Assembly (NCBI GenBank): GCA_910577655.1
Contig: CAJTOW010000136.1
Coordinates: forward strand, 1 to 9,745
Origin: an uncultured Lachnospiraceae bacterium
GTDB lineage: Bacteria > Bacillota > Clostridia > Lachnospirales > Lachnospiraceae
Direction: 5' to 3'
DNA length: 9,745 nucleotides
Within the stretch, counting starts at the first letter, position 1, and each line of letters opens with the position of its first letter. The notes beneath the pieces were generated by a model that saw only the letters and a list, made by a program, of their open reading frames with translations, made no database searches and was not told where the DNA came from. Below, piece after piece: positions 1 through 5,097 of the stretch. The translations under genes and the position numbers were made by a program.

Positions 1-752
1 GTGAAACACTGGAGGTGGAGCAGCTTCTTGCGGCCACCGGGCGGCAGGGGCGGTTCACGCTTGTCAAAAGGGTATCCATCCTCCTGTTTGCCCTGGGAGC
101 TGTGACTTCCCTGCTTTTGAATAACCCGTTTTTGATCCCGATCCTGGGCGCAGGGTTTGCTTTTGCTCCGGTATGGTATCTGCGCTCCACGGCAGCTGCC
201 TATAAAAAGCACCTGAATGAGGAGCTGGAGACGGCCATATCCGTCATCACCACCTCCTACTTAAGAAGCGGAGACCTGTTAAAGGCAGTGCGTGAGAACA
301 TCCCTTACCTGAACCCTCCTGTAAAGTCCCATTTTGAGGCGTTCATTACAGAATCGGAGATGCTCAATGCCAATATGACCTCCACCATCAATTCCCTGAA
401 GATGAAGATCCCCAACCGGATCTTCCATGAATGGTGCAATACCCTGATCCAGTGCCAGAGCGACCGGAGCATGAAAAATACACTGACCTTTACGGTCCAG
501 AAATTCTCCGACATGCGTATCATCCAGTCCGAACTGGAAGCCATCATCAATGAGCCGAAAAAAGAGGCCATCACCATGATGTTCCTGGTGGTGGGCAACA
601 TCCCGCTCTTATATGTACTCAACCGTTCCTGGTTCGAGACGCTGATGTTTTCCCTGCCCGGCAAGATCACCCTCGCCATCTGTGCTGCCATCGTCCTGTT
701 TTCCTTTACGCGGATCATGCAGCTTTCAAAGCCTATTGAATACAAGGCATAG
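1..752 (+). CDS. TadB-like type II secretion F-family membrane protein (5' partial)
   Basis: The reading frame is open from base 3, with no stop before the window edge. The GTG at 15 has no good spacing to an upstream ribosome site, so the real start is probably outside the window. Counting from GTG 15 (245 residues), hydrophobic stretches lie at about 19-36, 38-56, 184-203 and 217-234. Between them is a hydrophilic, mostly helical domain (68-183) beginning HLNEELETAISVITTSY, the layout of T2SSF domains of TadB-type proteins. Known family role: inner-membrane platform of Tad (Flp) pilus machines, working with a TadA/CpaF ATPase. TadB proteins are usually about 290-320 residues, which fits a missing N-terminus. 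The next gene is the matching TadC-like partner 88 bases downstream. TadB rather than another F-family protein is inferred from gene order and topology, not from a search. Confidence 0.78.
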   Translation, partial: ETLEVEQLLAATGRQGRFTLVKRVSILLFALGAVTSLLLNNPFLIPILGAGFAFAPVWYLRSTAAAYKKHLNEELETAISVITTSYLRSGDLLKAVRENIPYLNPPVKSHFEAFITESEMLNANMTSTINSLKMKIPNRIFHEWCNTLIQCQSDRSMKNTLTFTVQKFSDMRIIQSELEAIINEPKKEAITMMFLVVGNIPLLYVLNRSWFETLMFSLPGKITLAICAAIVLFSFTRIMQLSKPIEYKA

Positions 753-770
753 CCGTGGAGGGAATCCCAG

Positions 771-806
771 CCGGAGCCGGTGGCGCACTACGCACCGGCA
801 TTCCGG
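771..806 (+). other. GC-rich intergenic hairpin between tadB-like and tadC-like genes
   Basis: GCCGGTG (776-782) pairs with CACCGGC (793-799), and two further inner pairs (CG 784-785 with CG 791-792) cap a five-base loop CACTA with one bulged G. An outer stem CCGGA (771-775) pairs with TCCGG (802-806) across a two-base bulge. No T-tract follows, so it is not a standard intrinsic terminator. It could slow decay or processing of the tadB-tadC messenger and set different levels of the two proteins. The function is inferred from position only. Confidence 0.5.
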
Positions 807-840
807 GAACCAGACCGTAGTGCAGAAATGAGGTAATGAT

Positions 841-1719
841 ATGACCGGATTACTGATCCTCTCAGCCTGTGTATTGACCGGTATTGCTTTCTATCACCTG
901 TCCTGTGCCTTCGTGGACGTGCCCACTGCCAGGACCTCGCGCATGATGATGTTAGCCAAAAAGCAGACCGGAACCGGCGAAGAGAACTTGTTTGATGTCT
1001 ACCTGACAAAAGTGGCAGATAAATTTTCCTTCCTGCTGCGCCTGGACCCGATCCGGAGAAACAGGCTCCTTTCCACGCTGGCTATCGCAGGCATTCCACT
1101 GACACCGGAATGCTATACCCTGAAGGCATTCCTGACTGCCCTGCTCACCGGGCTTGCCGGGATCCCTTTTTTCCTGGTAATGCCCCTCGCCGGCTTTCTG
1201 GCCATCGGCCTTGCCGTTATGATGTGGTTTGCTTCCTATTATAAAGCATTTGACCTGGTAAAAAAGCGCAAAAAACTGATCGAAGCAGAACTGCCACAGT
1301 TTGCCGTCAGCATCCAGCAGGGGCTCGCCACAGACCGGGATGTCTTAAAGCTTTTAGTCTCCTACCGGCGCATTGCCGGCCCCCATCTCGGACAGGAGCT
1401 GGATACCACCGTGGCAGACATGAAGACCGGCAACTATGAAAATGCCCTGCTCCATTTCCAGAACCGGGTAGGGAGCACCATGCTGTCTGATATCGTGCGC
1501 GGGCTCATCGGCACCCTCCGGGGCGATGACCAGCAGATGTATTTTAAGATGCTGGTATTCGACATGCGCCAGATTGAGCAGAACAACCTGAAAAAAGAAG
1601 CGGGGAAACGTCCCAAGCAGATGCAGAAATATTCCATGATGATGCTCTTCTGCATCCTGCTGATCTATGTGGTAGTCCTGTCCGTGGAAGTCATCGGCTC
1701 CCTGGGCGCTTTCTTTTAA
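841..1719 (+). CDS. TadC-like type II secretion F-family membrane protein
   Basis: This 292-residue protein starts at ATG 841, with GAGGT at 830-834 six bases before it. It has an N-terminal hydrophobic segment (3-20), a cytoplasmic stretch with the basic patch LDPIRRNRLLSTLAIAGIPL (69-88), a hydrophobic pair at about 94-133, a helical hydrophilic domain (about 137-262) containing ELPQFAVSIQQGLATDRDV, and a C-terminal helix (264-284). This is the arrangement of TadC-family T2SSF proteins, which pair with TadB in the inner membrane to assemble Flp-type pili. The LPQFAVSIQQGLATDRDVLK stretch is equivalent to the ELP...L..gl..G.sl..al signature of the F domain. Close linkage to the TadB-like gene and a small Flp-like gene supports the call. 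The cognate ATPase, prepilin peptidase and secretin are not in the window, and a Gram-positive host would not need the secretin. Confidence 0.8.
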   Translation: MTGLLILSACVLTGIAFYHLSCAFVDVPTARTSRMMMLAKKQTGTGEENLFDVYLTKVADKFSFLLRLDPIRRNRLLSTLAIAGIPLTPECYTLKAFLTALLTGLAGIPFFLVMPLAGFLAIGLAVMMWFASYYKAFDLVKKRKKLIEAELPQFAVSIQQGLATDRDVLKLLVSYRRIAGPHLGQELDTTVADMKTGNYENALLHFQNRVGSTMLSDIVRGLIGTLRGDDQQMYFKMLVFDMRQIEQNNLKKEAGKRPKQMQKYSMMMLFCILLIYVVVLSVEVIGSLGAFF

Positions 1720-1735
1720 GCCCGTACCTGGCAGG

Positions 1736-1756
1736 AAGGAGGTGGTGCCTATGTAA
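1736..1756 (+). other. Strong Shine-Dalgarno leading to an ATG-TAA start-stop
   Basis: AAGGAGGT (1736-1743) is a very strong match to the anti-Shine-Dalgarno sequence. It lies seven bases before ATG (1751-1753), which is followed at once by TAA (1754-1756). In-frame GTG codons at 1742 and 1745 do not extend the frame beyond four codons. It is either a minimal ORF that parks or recruits ribosomes between the TadC-like gene and the 36-residue peptide, or the remains of a lost gene. The other two frames lack an ATG here. Confidence 0.45.
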
Positions 1757-1828
1757 CTTTTTTCCCTCTGCAGTTTCTGCTGCAGCCTACAGAGCAACCC
1801 GTAAACAGGCAACCAGAAGGAGATTCAC

Positions 1829-1939
1829 ATGAAAAAATTATTTCCCCTGCCCGCCCTTATTGTGGGGCTGGCCGCAACTGTAGCTTTTATTGTTTTCAAA
1901 AAGAAAAGGAGATCCAAAAAATATGCGTGTACTCAATAA
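1829..1939 (+). CDS. 36-residue single-helix membrane peptide
   Basis: ATG 1829 follows AGAAGGAGA (1815-1823) at normal spacing and opens a 36-codon frame ending at TAA 1937-1939. The peptide is MKKLFPLPALIV followed by more hydrophobic residues to about position 23, then a strongly basic patch KKKRRSKK (24-31). This is one membrane helix with a positively charged cytosolic tail, so N-out/C-in is likely. The gene overlaps the next gene (ATG 1923) by 17 bases in another frame, and the next gene's ribosome site (AAGGAG, 1906-1911) lies within it, so the two are probably translationally coupled. I recognise no family. Its position suggests an accessory to the Flp-like protein or the TadB/TadC platform. 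It is short enough for most gene callers to miss it. Confidence 0.55.
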   Translation: MKKLFPLPALIVGLAATVAFIVFKKKRRSKKYACTQ

Positions 1940-2141
1940 GGTAAAAAGCAGTGCCCTGCGCACCATGAACCGTGCCCGGACTATCCTCGCGGATGATAAG
2001 GGCGATTTCTACATTTCTGATGGTGTCAAGATCATCATCGCCGTCGTGCTGGGCGCCCTTCTTTTAGCGGCCCTGACCAACATCTTCAACGGTACGGTCA
2101 TCCCCCGCATCACGCGTGAGATCGAGGCGCTGTTCGGTTAG
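1923..2141 (+). CDS. Small Flp-pilin-like / DUF6133-type membrane protein
   Basis: I chose ATG 1923, preceded by AAGGAG (1906-1911), giving 72 residues. An upstream ATG at 1890 in the same frame would add 11 residues but has no ribosome site. The basic N-terminus (RVLNKVKSSALRTMNRAR) is followed by ADDKGDFYISDG (23-34) and one hydrophobic helix (35-55), then a short tail ending EIEALFG. The layout matches Flp-type prepilins: charged leader, a Gly that could be the -1 residue (G27), then a helix. The usual Glu at +5 is not present (S32 at +5, D33 at +6). I associate this protein with the DUF6133 family from memory, unverified. It would be the pilin or pseudopilin handled by the adjacent TadB/TadC-like proteins, but a plain small membrane protein is possible. 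Confidence 0.7.
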   Translation: MRVLNKVKSSALRTMNRARTILADDKGDFYISDGVKIIIAVVLGALLLAALTNIFNGTVIPRITREIEALFG

Positions 2142-2173
2142 GGCGGCCGCAGTCCAGGAAGGAGGGAAACTGC

Positions 2174-2530
2174 ATGGACACCATTTTAAGCATCAGCTAT
2201 GAAACCGTCGCCCATTTTTTCGAGGCGACGGAAGGCAACTACCGCAATGCCATCTATATCTCCTGCAGCTGCAGCTACCGCAGGGAGTCCGGGTGCGGTG
2301 ATTTTCTTTACATCCCCGGATATGACTGCAGGCCGGTCCTCCTGCCGCTTGCAGATGCCGAGAATTTCCTTGGCACACGCATCGACCGGACGGACTGTGC
2401 GGCTACCATCAGCAGCGCCTGCTTCATCCGGCTCTACCATCAGTGGATCCTGCTGTCCACGCCCTCTTCCTCGGACTGCCCCATCCAGCAACTGCTGCAC
2501 CTGTTAAACCGCCCGGGGAATGGTAAATAA
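2174..2530 (+). CDS. Cys-rich 118-residue protein of unknown function
   Basis: ATG 2174 follows AAGGAGG (2159-2165), an ideal ribosome site 33 bases after the previous stop. The protein has no membrane helix that I would trust. It carries seven cysteines (31, 33, 41, 52, 75, 83, 102), including CSC within SCSCSYRRESGCGD (30-43), and ends in a short Leu-rich segment QQLLHLLNRPGNGK. Several other frames are also open across this stretch because of the CTGCAG-rich composition. This frame is preferred because of its ribosome site, place in the gene series and codon use like that of its neighbours. I do not recognise the family. It is the last gene before an apparent transcription-unit boundary. 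Confidence 0.65.
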   Translation: MDTILSISYETVAHFFEATEGNYRNAIYISCSCSYRRESGCGDFLYIPGYDCRPVLLPLADAENFLGTRIDRTDCAATISSACFIRLYHQWILLSTPSSSDCPIQQLLHLLNRPGNGK

Positions 2531-2540
2531 TACCATTTTA
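2519..2540 (+). terminator. Weak terminator-like hairpin at the stop codon
   Basis: AATGGTA (2519-2525) and TACCATT (2531-2537) form a perfect seven-base stem around the loop AATAA, which contains the stop codon, and TTTA follows. Two GU pairs could lengthen the stem. The stem is AT-rich and the T-tract short, so termination would be weak at best. It coincides with the end of the Tad-like gene block and the start of a 127-base non-coding stretch. Confidence 0.3.
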
Positions 2541-2667
2541 CCCGCAACTGACTTAAGATTCGACGCCGGACCTATGGGAAGTTTCCCTGTTTTTCCCTAC
2601 AATATCCTTAAAGGAATACTTAAACCGTATGTAAACTTTACGTGTACAGGAAGGAGGGATGACAGCC
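2531..2667 (+). promoter_or_regulatory. Leader upstream of the zinc-ribbon gene
   Basis: This is the only non-coding stretch over 100 bases in the left half. It includes GGGAA (2576-2580) able to pair with either of two TTCCC runs (2583-2587 or 2593-2597), a small palindrome CCTTAAAGG (2607-2615) and an inverted pair GTAA/TTAC within 2630-2640. TACAAT at 2598-2603 could be a -10 box, but there is no convincing -35. The strong ribosome site AGGAAGGAGG (2648-2657) closes it. The mutually exclusive pairings suggest a switchable leader. I recall that a DUF3268-associated RNA motif has been described upstream of such genes, but cannot confirm that this is one. Confidence 0.35.
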
Positions 2668-3084
2668 ATGAAACAGAAACCAAAACAGCCCCGGATCAGA
2701 TGCCCCTACTGCGGCCGGGAGGCCGTGCTCAGGAGCGCATCTTATGTACATAAGGAAAAAGCACTGGAGGAATACCTGTATGTATGCAGCGGATATCCCC
2801 AGTGTGATTCCTATGTGGGCGTCCATACGGGGACCAAAACACCCAGGGGCAGCCTGGCAGACCGGAACCTGCGCCGGAAACGCACGCAGGCACACCGGCT
2901 GTTTGATGCCATCTGGAAGAACGGCATCCTCTCCAGAAAGGATGCCTACCGCTGGATGCAGGATACCTTCTGCCTCTCCAGCGAGCAGGCGCACATCGGC
3001 CAGTTTTCAGACTACCGCTGTGACTGCCTGATGACGGAATGCCGGAAGGTGCTAAAGAACAACCATATCAAAACTGCCTGCTAG
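2668..3084 (+). CDS. Zinc-ribbon protein, DUF3268-like
   Basis: The start is placed at ATG 2668 (138 residues). The in-frame ATG at 2659 is only one base from the ribosome site (2648-2657), whereas 2668 is ten bases away. An N-terminal four-cysteine cluster, CPYCG (12-16) plus C40 and C46 in VCSGYPQC, resembles the C4 zinc ribbons at the C-terminus of topoisomerase I and the DUF3268 family. The middle is basic (RNLRRKRTQAHRLFDAIW) and may bind nucleic acid. The rest is helical, with more cysteines near the end (about 115-138). The likely role is nucleic-acid binding linked to replication or transfer of a mobile element, which is inference. It leads a group continuing into the sigma-like gene 31 bases downstream. 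Confidence 0.75.
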   Translation: MKQKPKQPRIRCPYCGREAVLRSASYVHKEKALEEYLYVCSGYPQCDSYVGVHTGTKTPRGSLADRNLRRKRTQAHRLFDAIWKNGILSRKDAYRWMQDTFCLSSEQAHIGQFSDYRCDCLMTECRKVLKNNHIKTAC

Positions 3085-3115
3085 GACGCAGGCACCGGGA
3101 AAGCGGGGTGACGCC

Positions 3116-3679
3116 ATGGAAACCATGAGCAGAAAAGAAATCAAACTGGTGGAGGAACATCTCTATCTGGTGCGGAACATCGTGCTGGGATGCATGACCT
3201 TAAATGAATCCATACAGGGGCTTGGGTATGACGACCTCTACCAGACCGGATGTGAGGCGCTCTGCCATGCCGCACAGAATTACCGGGAAGACGGCGGGGC
3301 AGCTTTTGCCACATTTGCCAATACCGCCATCCGCAATTACCTGTTCTCCCACTGCCGCAGGGTCATGCGGATCCAAAAGCCCCTTAAGTATCTGGAAGAG
3401 CCTATGGAAGACGGCTTACGCCTAACCTATGCGGACTCCCTGCCGGACGAAGGATGGCACGCCATTTCGGATGCGGATACCTTCCTGCTCCTTGCGGATG
3501 CGGAGAACCGGTATTCCGGCGTCTGCCAGAAAGGGATAAAGGCCCTTCAGATGAAGTGCCTGGGGCATACAAGAAAAGAAATTGCCGCCTGTTACGGCGT
3601 CCAGCCAAACCATGTGTCGGCGTGGATATCAAGGGCAGCAAGCAGGCTGCGGGCAGAGAACTGCCTTTCCCTGCAGTAA
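3116..3679 (+). CDS. Small sigma-70-like regulator
   Basis: The protein has 187 residues. A region-2-like segment, YDDLYQTGCEALCHAAQNY then FATFANTAIRNYLFSHCRR (about 38-82), matches the DLxQxGxxgLxxAxxxF ... FxtyAxxxIrxxl pattern of sigma-70 proteins. The C-terminus (about 143-180) is region-4-like: KALQMKCLGHTRKEIAACYG, then a recognition-helix-like VQPNHVSAWISRAASRLRA. The linker between them is short, with no obvious region 3, as in compact sigma factors and sigma-like regulators of mobile elements. GGGGTG (3105-3110) provides a moderate ribosome site. It would bind RNA polymerase core and direct it to element promoters, but target promoters cannot be identified from one window. The Flp/Tad genes and the weakly promoted right-hand cluster are possible targets. 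Confidence 0.75.
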   Translation: METMSRKEIKLVEEHLYLVRNIVLGCMTLNESIQGLGYDDLYQTGCEALCHAAQNYREDGGAAFATFANTAIRNYLFSHCRRVMRIQKPLKYLEEPMEDGLRLTYADSLPDEGWHAISDADTFLLLADAENRYSGVCQKGIKALQMKCLGHTRKEIAACYGVQPNHVSAWISRAASRLRAENCLSLQ

Positions 3680-3696
3680 GAAAAGGAGGAGACCAT

Positions 3697-4374
3697 ATGA
3701 TCACACTTTATACCTCGATTGGAACCTACCGTCTGGAGAGGGACGGCCTCCCTGTCGTAATGACAGGCAGCCGGGACTGCGGGCTGTGCCCCCATGAGCT
3801 CCTCCTCTGGTCCAGCCTGGCCTTCCGCATCCTGACCTACGACGAACTCCGGGCGGAATTTTACGAAAAGGAACGGGAACTGCACATACTGGGGGAGCTG
3901 GATTTTGACCACTATTTAAATCGCCTTATCATGCGCGGTCTTGTGGCTTCCGGCAGGGACTGTACCGGCATCGATGCCCTGTATGACCTGCTGGGCCATC
4001 TCTATATCCAGTCTGTTCCGGACGGAATCCTGGTAAGGACCGTCTCCTTTCTGAAGCTCTTCCTCTCCGGAAGGCTTCCCCTCAAGAAGGCGGCCATGGT
4101 CTTCCACAAAGAGAGGCTGGAACCTATGGAACGGCAGGTAGCTGCACTGGTAAAAAACCAGATGCTCTCCACGGCAGAGCTGATCCTGTGCCTGGAAAAA
4201 GGAGTACGGCCATTAAAAGACGTCAACCAGCTCATTGACTGTATCTATGAAAAAGAGGAGGCTGACTGCGAATCCATCATCACGGACTGCCGGGTATGCG
4301 ATTTCCGGTTCCCGGTGCTGGCTGCCATCTCCAATCTTTATTTCAAACAGAGGATCATGTTCCAGATTTTATAA
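3697..4374 (+). CDS. Unknown 225-residue protein, possibly winged-helix
   Basis: The start at ATG 3697 is fixed by AAAAGGAGG (3681-3689) seven bases before it. The frame stays open back to an ATG at 3454, but that lies within the sigma-like gene and has no ribosome site. There are no membrane helices or signal peptide. Residues 36-105 (WSSLAFRILTYDELRAEFYE then LDFDHYLNRLIMRGLVASGRD) read like a winged-helix fold: two helices, then a helix and a short hairpin. A second helical block (about 141-185) follows, then three cysteines in the C-terminal part (C191, C198, C201) and LYFKQRIMFQIL at the end. I recognise no family. Its place between the sigma-like gene and a membrane protein suggests a regulator, with low certainty. 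The stop codon overlaps the next gene's ribosome site. Confidence 0.7.
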   Translation: MITLYTSIGTYRLERDGLPVVMTGSRDCGLCPHELLLWSSLAFRILTYDELRAEFYEKERELHILGELDFDHYLNRLIMRGLVASGRDCTGIDALYDLLGHLYIQSVPDGILVRTVSFLKLFLSGRLPLKKAAMVFHKERLEPMERQVAALVKNQMLSTAELILCLEKGVRPLKDVNQLIDCIYEKEEADCESIITDCRVCDFRFPVLAAISNLYFKQRIMFQIL

Positions 4375-4384
4375 GGAGGTATCC

Positions 4385-4870
4385 ATGGAACCCATACCCA
4401 GACCATTATCACAGAAGCTTGCCCTGACGCTCCTTGTCGGGGTCGGCTGCTTTCTTACCGGCCTTGTCTTCTGGTTTTCCCAAAAAGACAAGGCTTTTTT
4501 TCTCCTGAGCAGTGTCATCTTCCTGTGTTCCTGCATCCGGGCGGCATCCCTCTTCCGGAAAATCAGGGGGAAATCCTATCTTGTACTGGAAGGCATCTGC
4601 ACCGGTTACTGCCCGAAACTGTTCGTGAAATACCACGAGATCTATCTGCTGGATGCGGAAGGTGTCCCCCATACCCTGTTCATCGGCAAAGATCATAAGA
4701 TCCGGACAGGCTGTTCCTACCGCTTTTATTTCCTCTCCCCGCCAGATTCCCTCAAGGAGGACAGCCCCTGGCTGGAAAAGGCAATGCTGGCAGACAGCCT
4801 GCTGGGGATGGAGCTTCTGGAAAATGTACCCGTTTCCGGAACCGCATCCCCTTCCAATATGGATTTATAG
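4385..4870 (+). CDS. Two-helix membrane protein of unknown function
   Basis: ATG 4385 follows AAGGAGGT (4373-4380), which overlaps the preceding stop, so the two genes are translationally coupled. The 161-residue product has membrane helices at about 12-31 and 37-54 and then a basic RKIRGK, which puts the rest of the protein in the cytosol by the positive-inside rule. The cytosolic part (about 65-120) looks beta-rich (SYLVLEGICTGYC, HEIYLLDAEGVPHTLFIG) and is followed by a helical, acidic C-terminus. I do not recognise it. It ends the second gene block, since the AT-rich control region starts right after its stop. Confidence 0.7.
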   Translation: MEPIPRPLSQKLALTLLVGVGCFLTGLVFWFSQKDKAFFLLSSVIFLCSCIRAASLFRKIRGKSYLVLEGICTGYCPKLFVKYHEIYLLDAEGVPHTLFIGKDHKIRTGCSYRFYFLSPPDSLKEDSPWLEKAMLADSLLGMELLENVPVSGTASPSNMDL

Positions 4871-4880
4871 CCGCTTATAT

Positions 4881-4922
4881 CAATATATTGTATTTTAAAA
4901 ATTGACAAACTCTATATATTGT
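4881..4922 (+). repeat. Repeated AT-rich motif, operator candidate
   Basis: ATATATTGT occurs at 4883-4891 and again at 4914-4922, 31 bases apart or about three helical turns. The first copy is part of the perfect palindrome CAATATATTG (4881-4890). The second sits in the spacer between the -35 and -10 boxes. A protein bound to both would lie on one face of the DNA and cover the promoter. The XRE-type protein encoded at 8328 is the only small repressor-like protein in the window and a possible ligand, but nothing in the sequence proves this. Confidence 0.4.
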
Positions 4923-4930
4923 GTTATCAT
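4902..4930 (+). promoter_or_regulatory. Consensus vegetative promoter for ssb leader
   Basis: TTGACA (4902-4907) is separated by exactly 17 bases from TATCAT (4925-4930), and TGT directly before the -10 supplies the extended TGn element. The transcript would start near 4937-4939, giving a leader of about 160 bases before ssb. This is by far the best promoter in the window. It suggests strong housekeeping-sigma transcription that needs repression or attenuation. Confidence 0.8.
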
Positions 4931-4949
4931 TGCTTTGTAATTGATTTTT

Positions 4950-4990
4950 GTGTTTCCCATATGGGATATGCGTACCGCATAGATGCACAC
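4950..4990 (+). ncRNA. Possible three-way-junction leader RNA
   Basis: In the predicted transcript, TCCCATATGGGA (4955-4966) can form a four-base hairpin stem. TATGCG (4967-4972) pairs perfectly with CGCATA (4976-4981) around the loop TAC. GTGT (4950-4953) can pair with ACAC (4987-4990) to close both. This would be a compact three-way junction just upstream of the terminator-like hairpin, the layout of a cis-regulatory RNA. The closing stem is only four pairs, so the fold is tentative. The 12-bp palindrome might instead be a protein site in DNA. Confidence 0.3.
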
Positions 4991-5008
4991 GTTGTTTAAG
5001 ATTGAAGG

Positions 5009-5059
5009 AAGTGTCAGAAGAGCCATGTGATAAAGCGGCAGACTTTTGGCACTTTTTTT
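5009..5059 (+). terminator. Terminator-like hairpin upstream of ssb (attenuator candidate)
   Basis: AAGTGTCAGAAG (5009-5020) pairs with CTTTTGGCACTT (5043-5054) over twelve positions including two GU pairs. GCC (5022-5024) and GGC (5037-5039) can close an inner stem in the 22-base loop. The run of T continues through 5059. It lies between the promoter and the ssb ribosome site, so it would either end a small RNA of about 120 bases or act as an attenuator controlling ssb. Confidence 0.55.
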
Positions 5060-5097
5060 AATACCAAAAAATTTAATTCAGAAAGGAGAAATGAATC

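Larger units (their letters stand above)
4871..5097 (+). promoter_or_regulatory. AT-rich ssb control region
   Basis: This 227-base stretch has no gene and is clearly richer in A and T than the coding sequence either side. From left to right it contains a palindromic AT-rich repeat, a consensus promoter, two adjacent palindromes in the predicted 5' leader, a terminator-like hairpin, and the ribosome site AAAGGAG (5082-5088) nine bases before ATG 5098. A 12-codon frame opens at ATG 4961 and ends at TAA 4997-4999, but it has no ribosome site. Each element is listed separately. Confidence 0.75.

Noticed and set aside
1354..1812. 152-residue open frame on the minus strand
   Set aside because: It lies antisense to the TadC-like gene and to the gap after it, with no ribosome site and a composition that mirrors the codon bias of the forward gene.
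2143..2150. GCGGCCGC palindrome after the Flp-like gene
   Set aside because: It is a single eight-base palindrome without a partner or further context; chance in GC-rich sequence is adequate.
2186..2507. Alternative open frames on both strands across the Cys-rich gene
   Set aside because: They lack ribosome sites; their openness follows from the CTGCAG-rich, stop-poor composition.
2520..2753. 77-residue forward frame spanning the leader and the zinc-ribbon start
   Set aside because: It has no ribosome site, crosses non-coding sequence and runs out of frame into a well-supported gene.
3454..3696. Upstream extension of the 225-residue unknown to ATG 3454
   Set aside because: It would overlap the sigma-like gene by over 200 bases and has no ribosome site, while ATG 3697 has AAAAGGAGG at ideal spacing.
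4961..4999. 12-codon leader peptide frame in the ssb leader
   Set aside because: It has no ribosome site, and no run of identical or regulatory codons that would indicate classical attenuation; its ATG is part of a palindrome.
5023..5028. ATG TGA start-stop inside the attenuator loop
   Set aside because: No ribosome site lies at proper spacing, unlike the one at 1751; it is likely chance.
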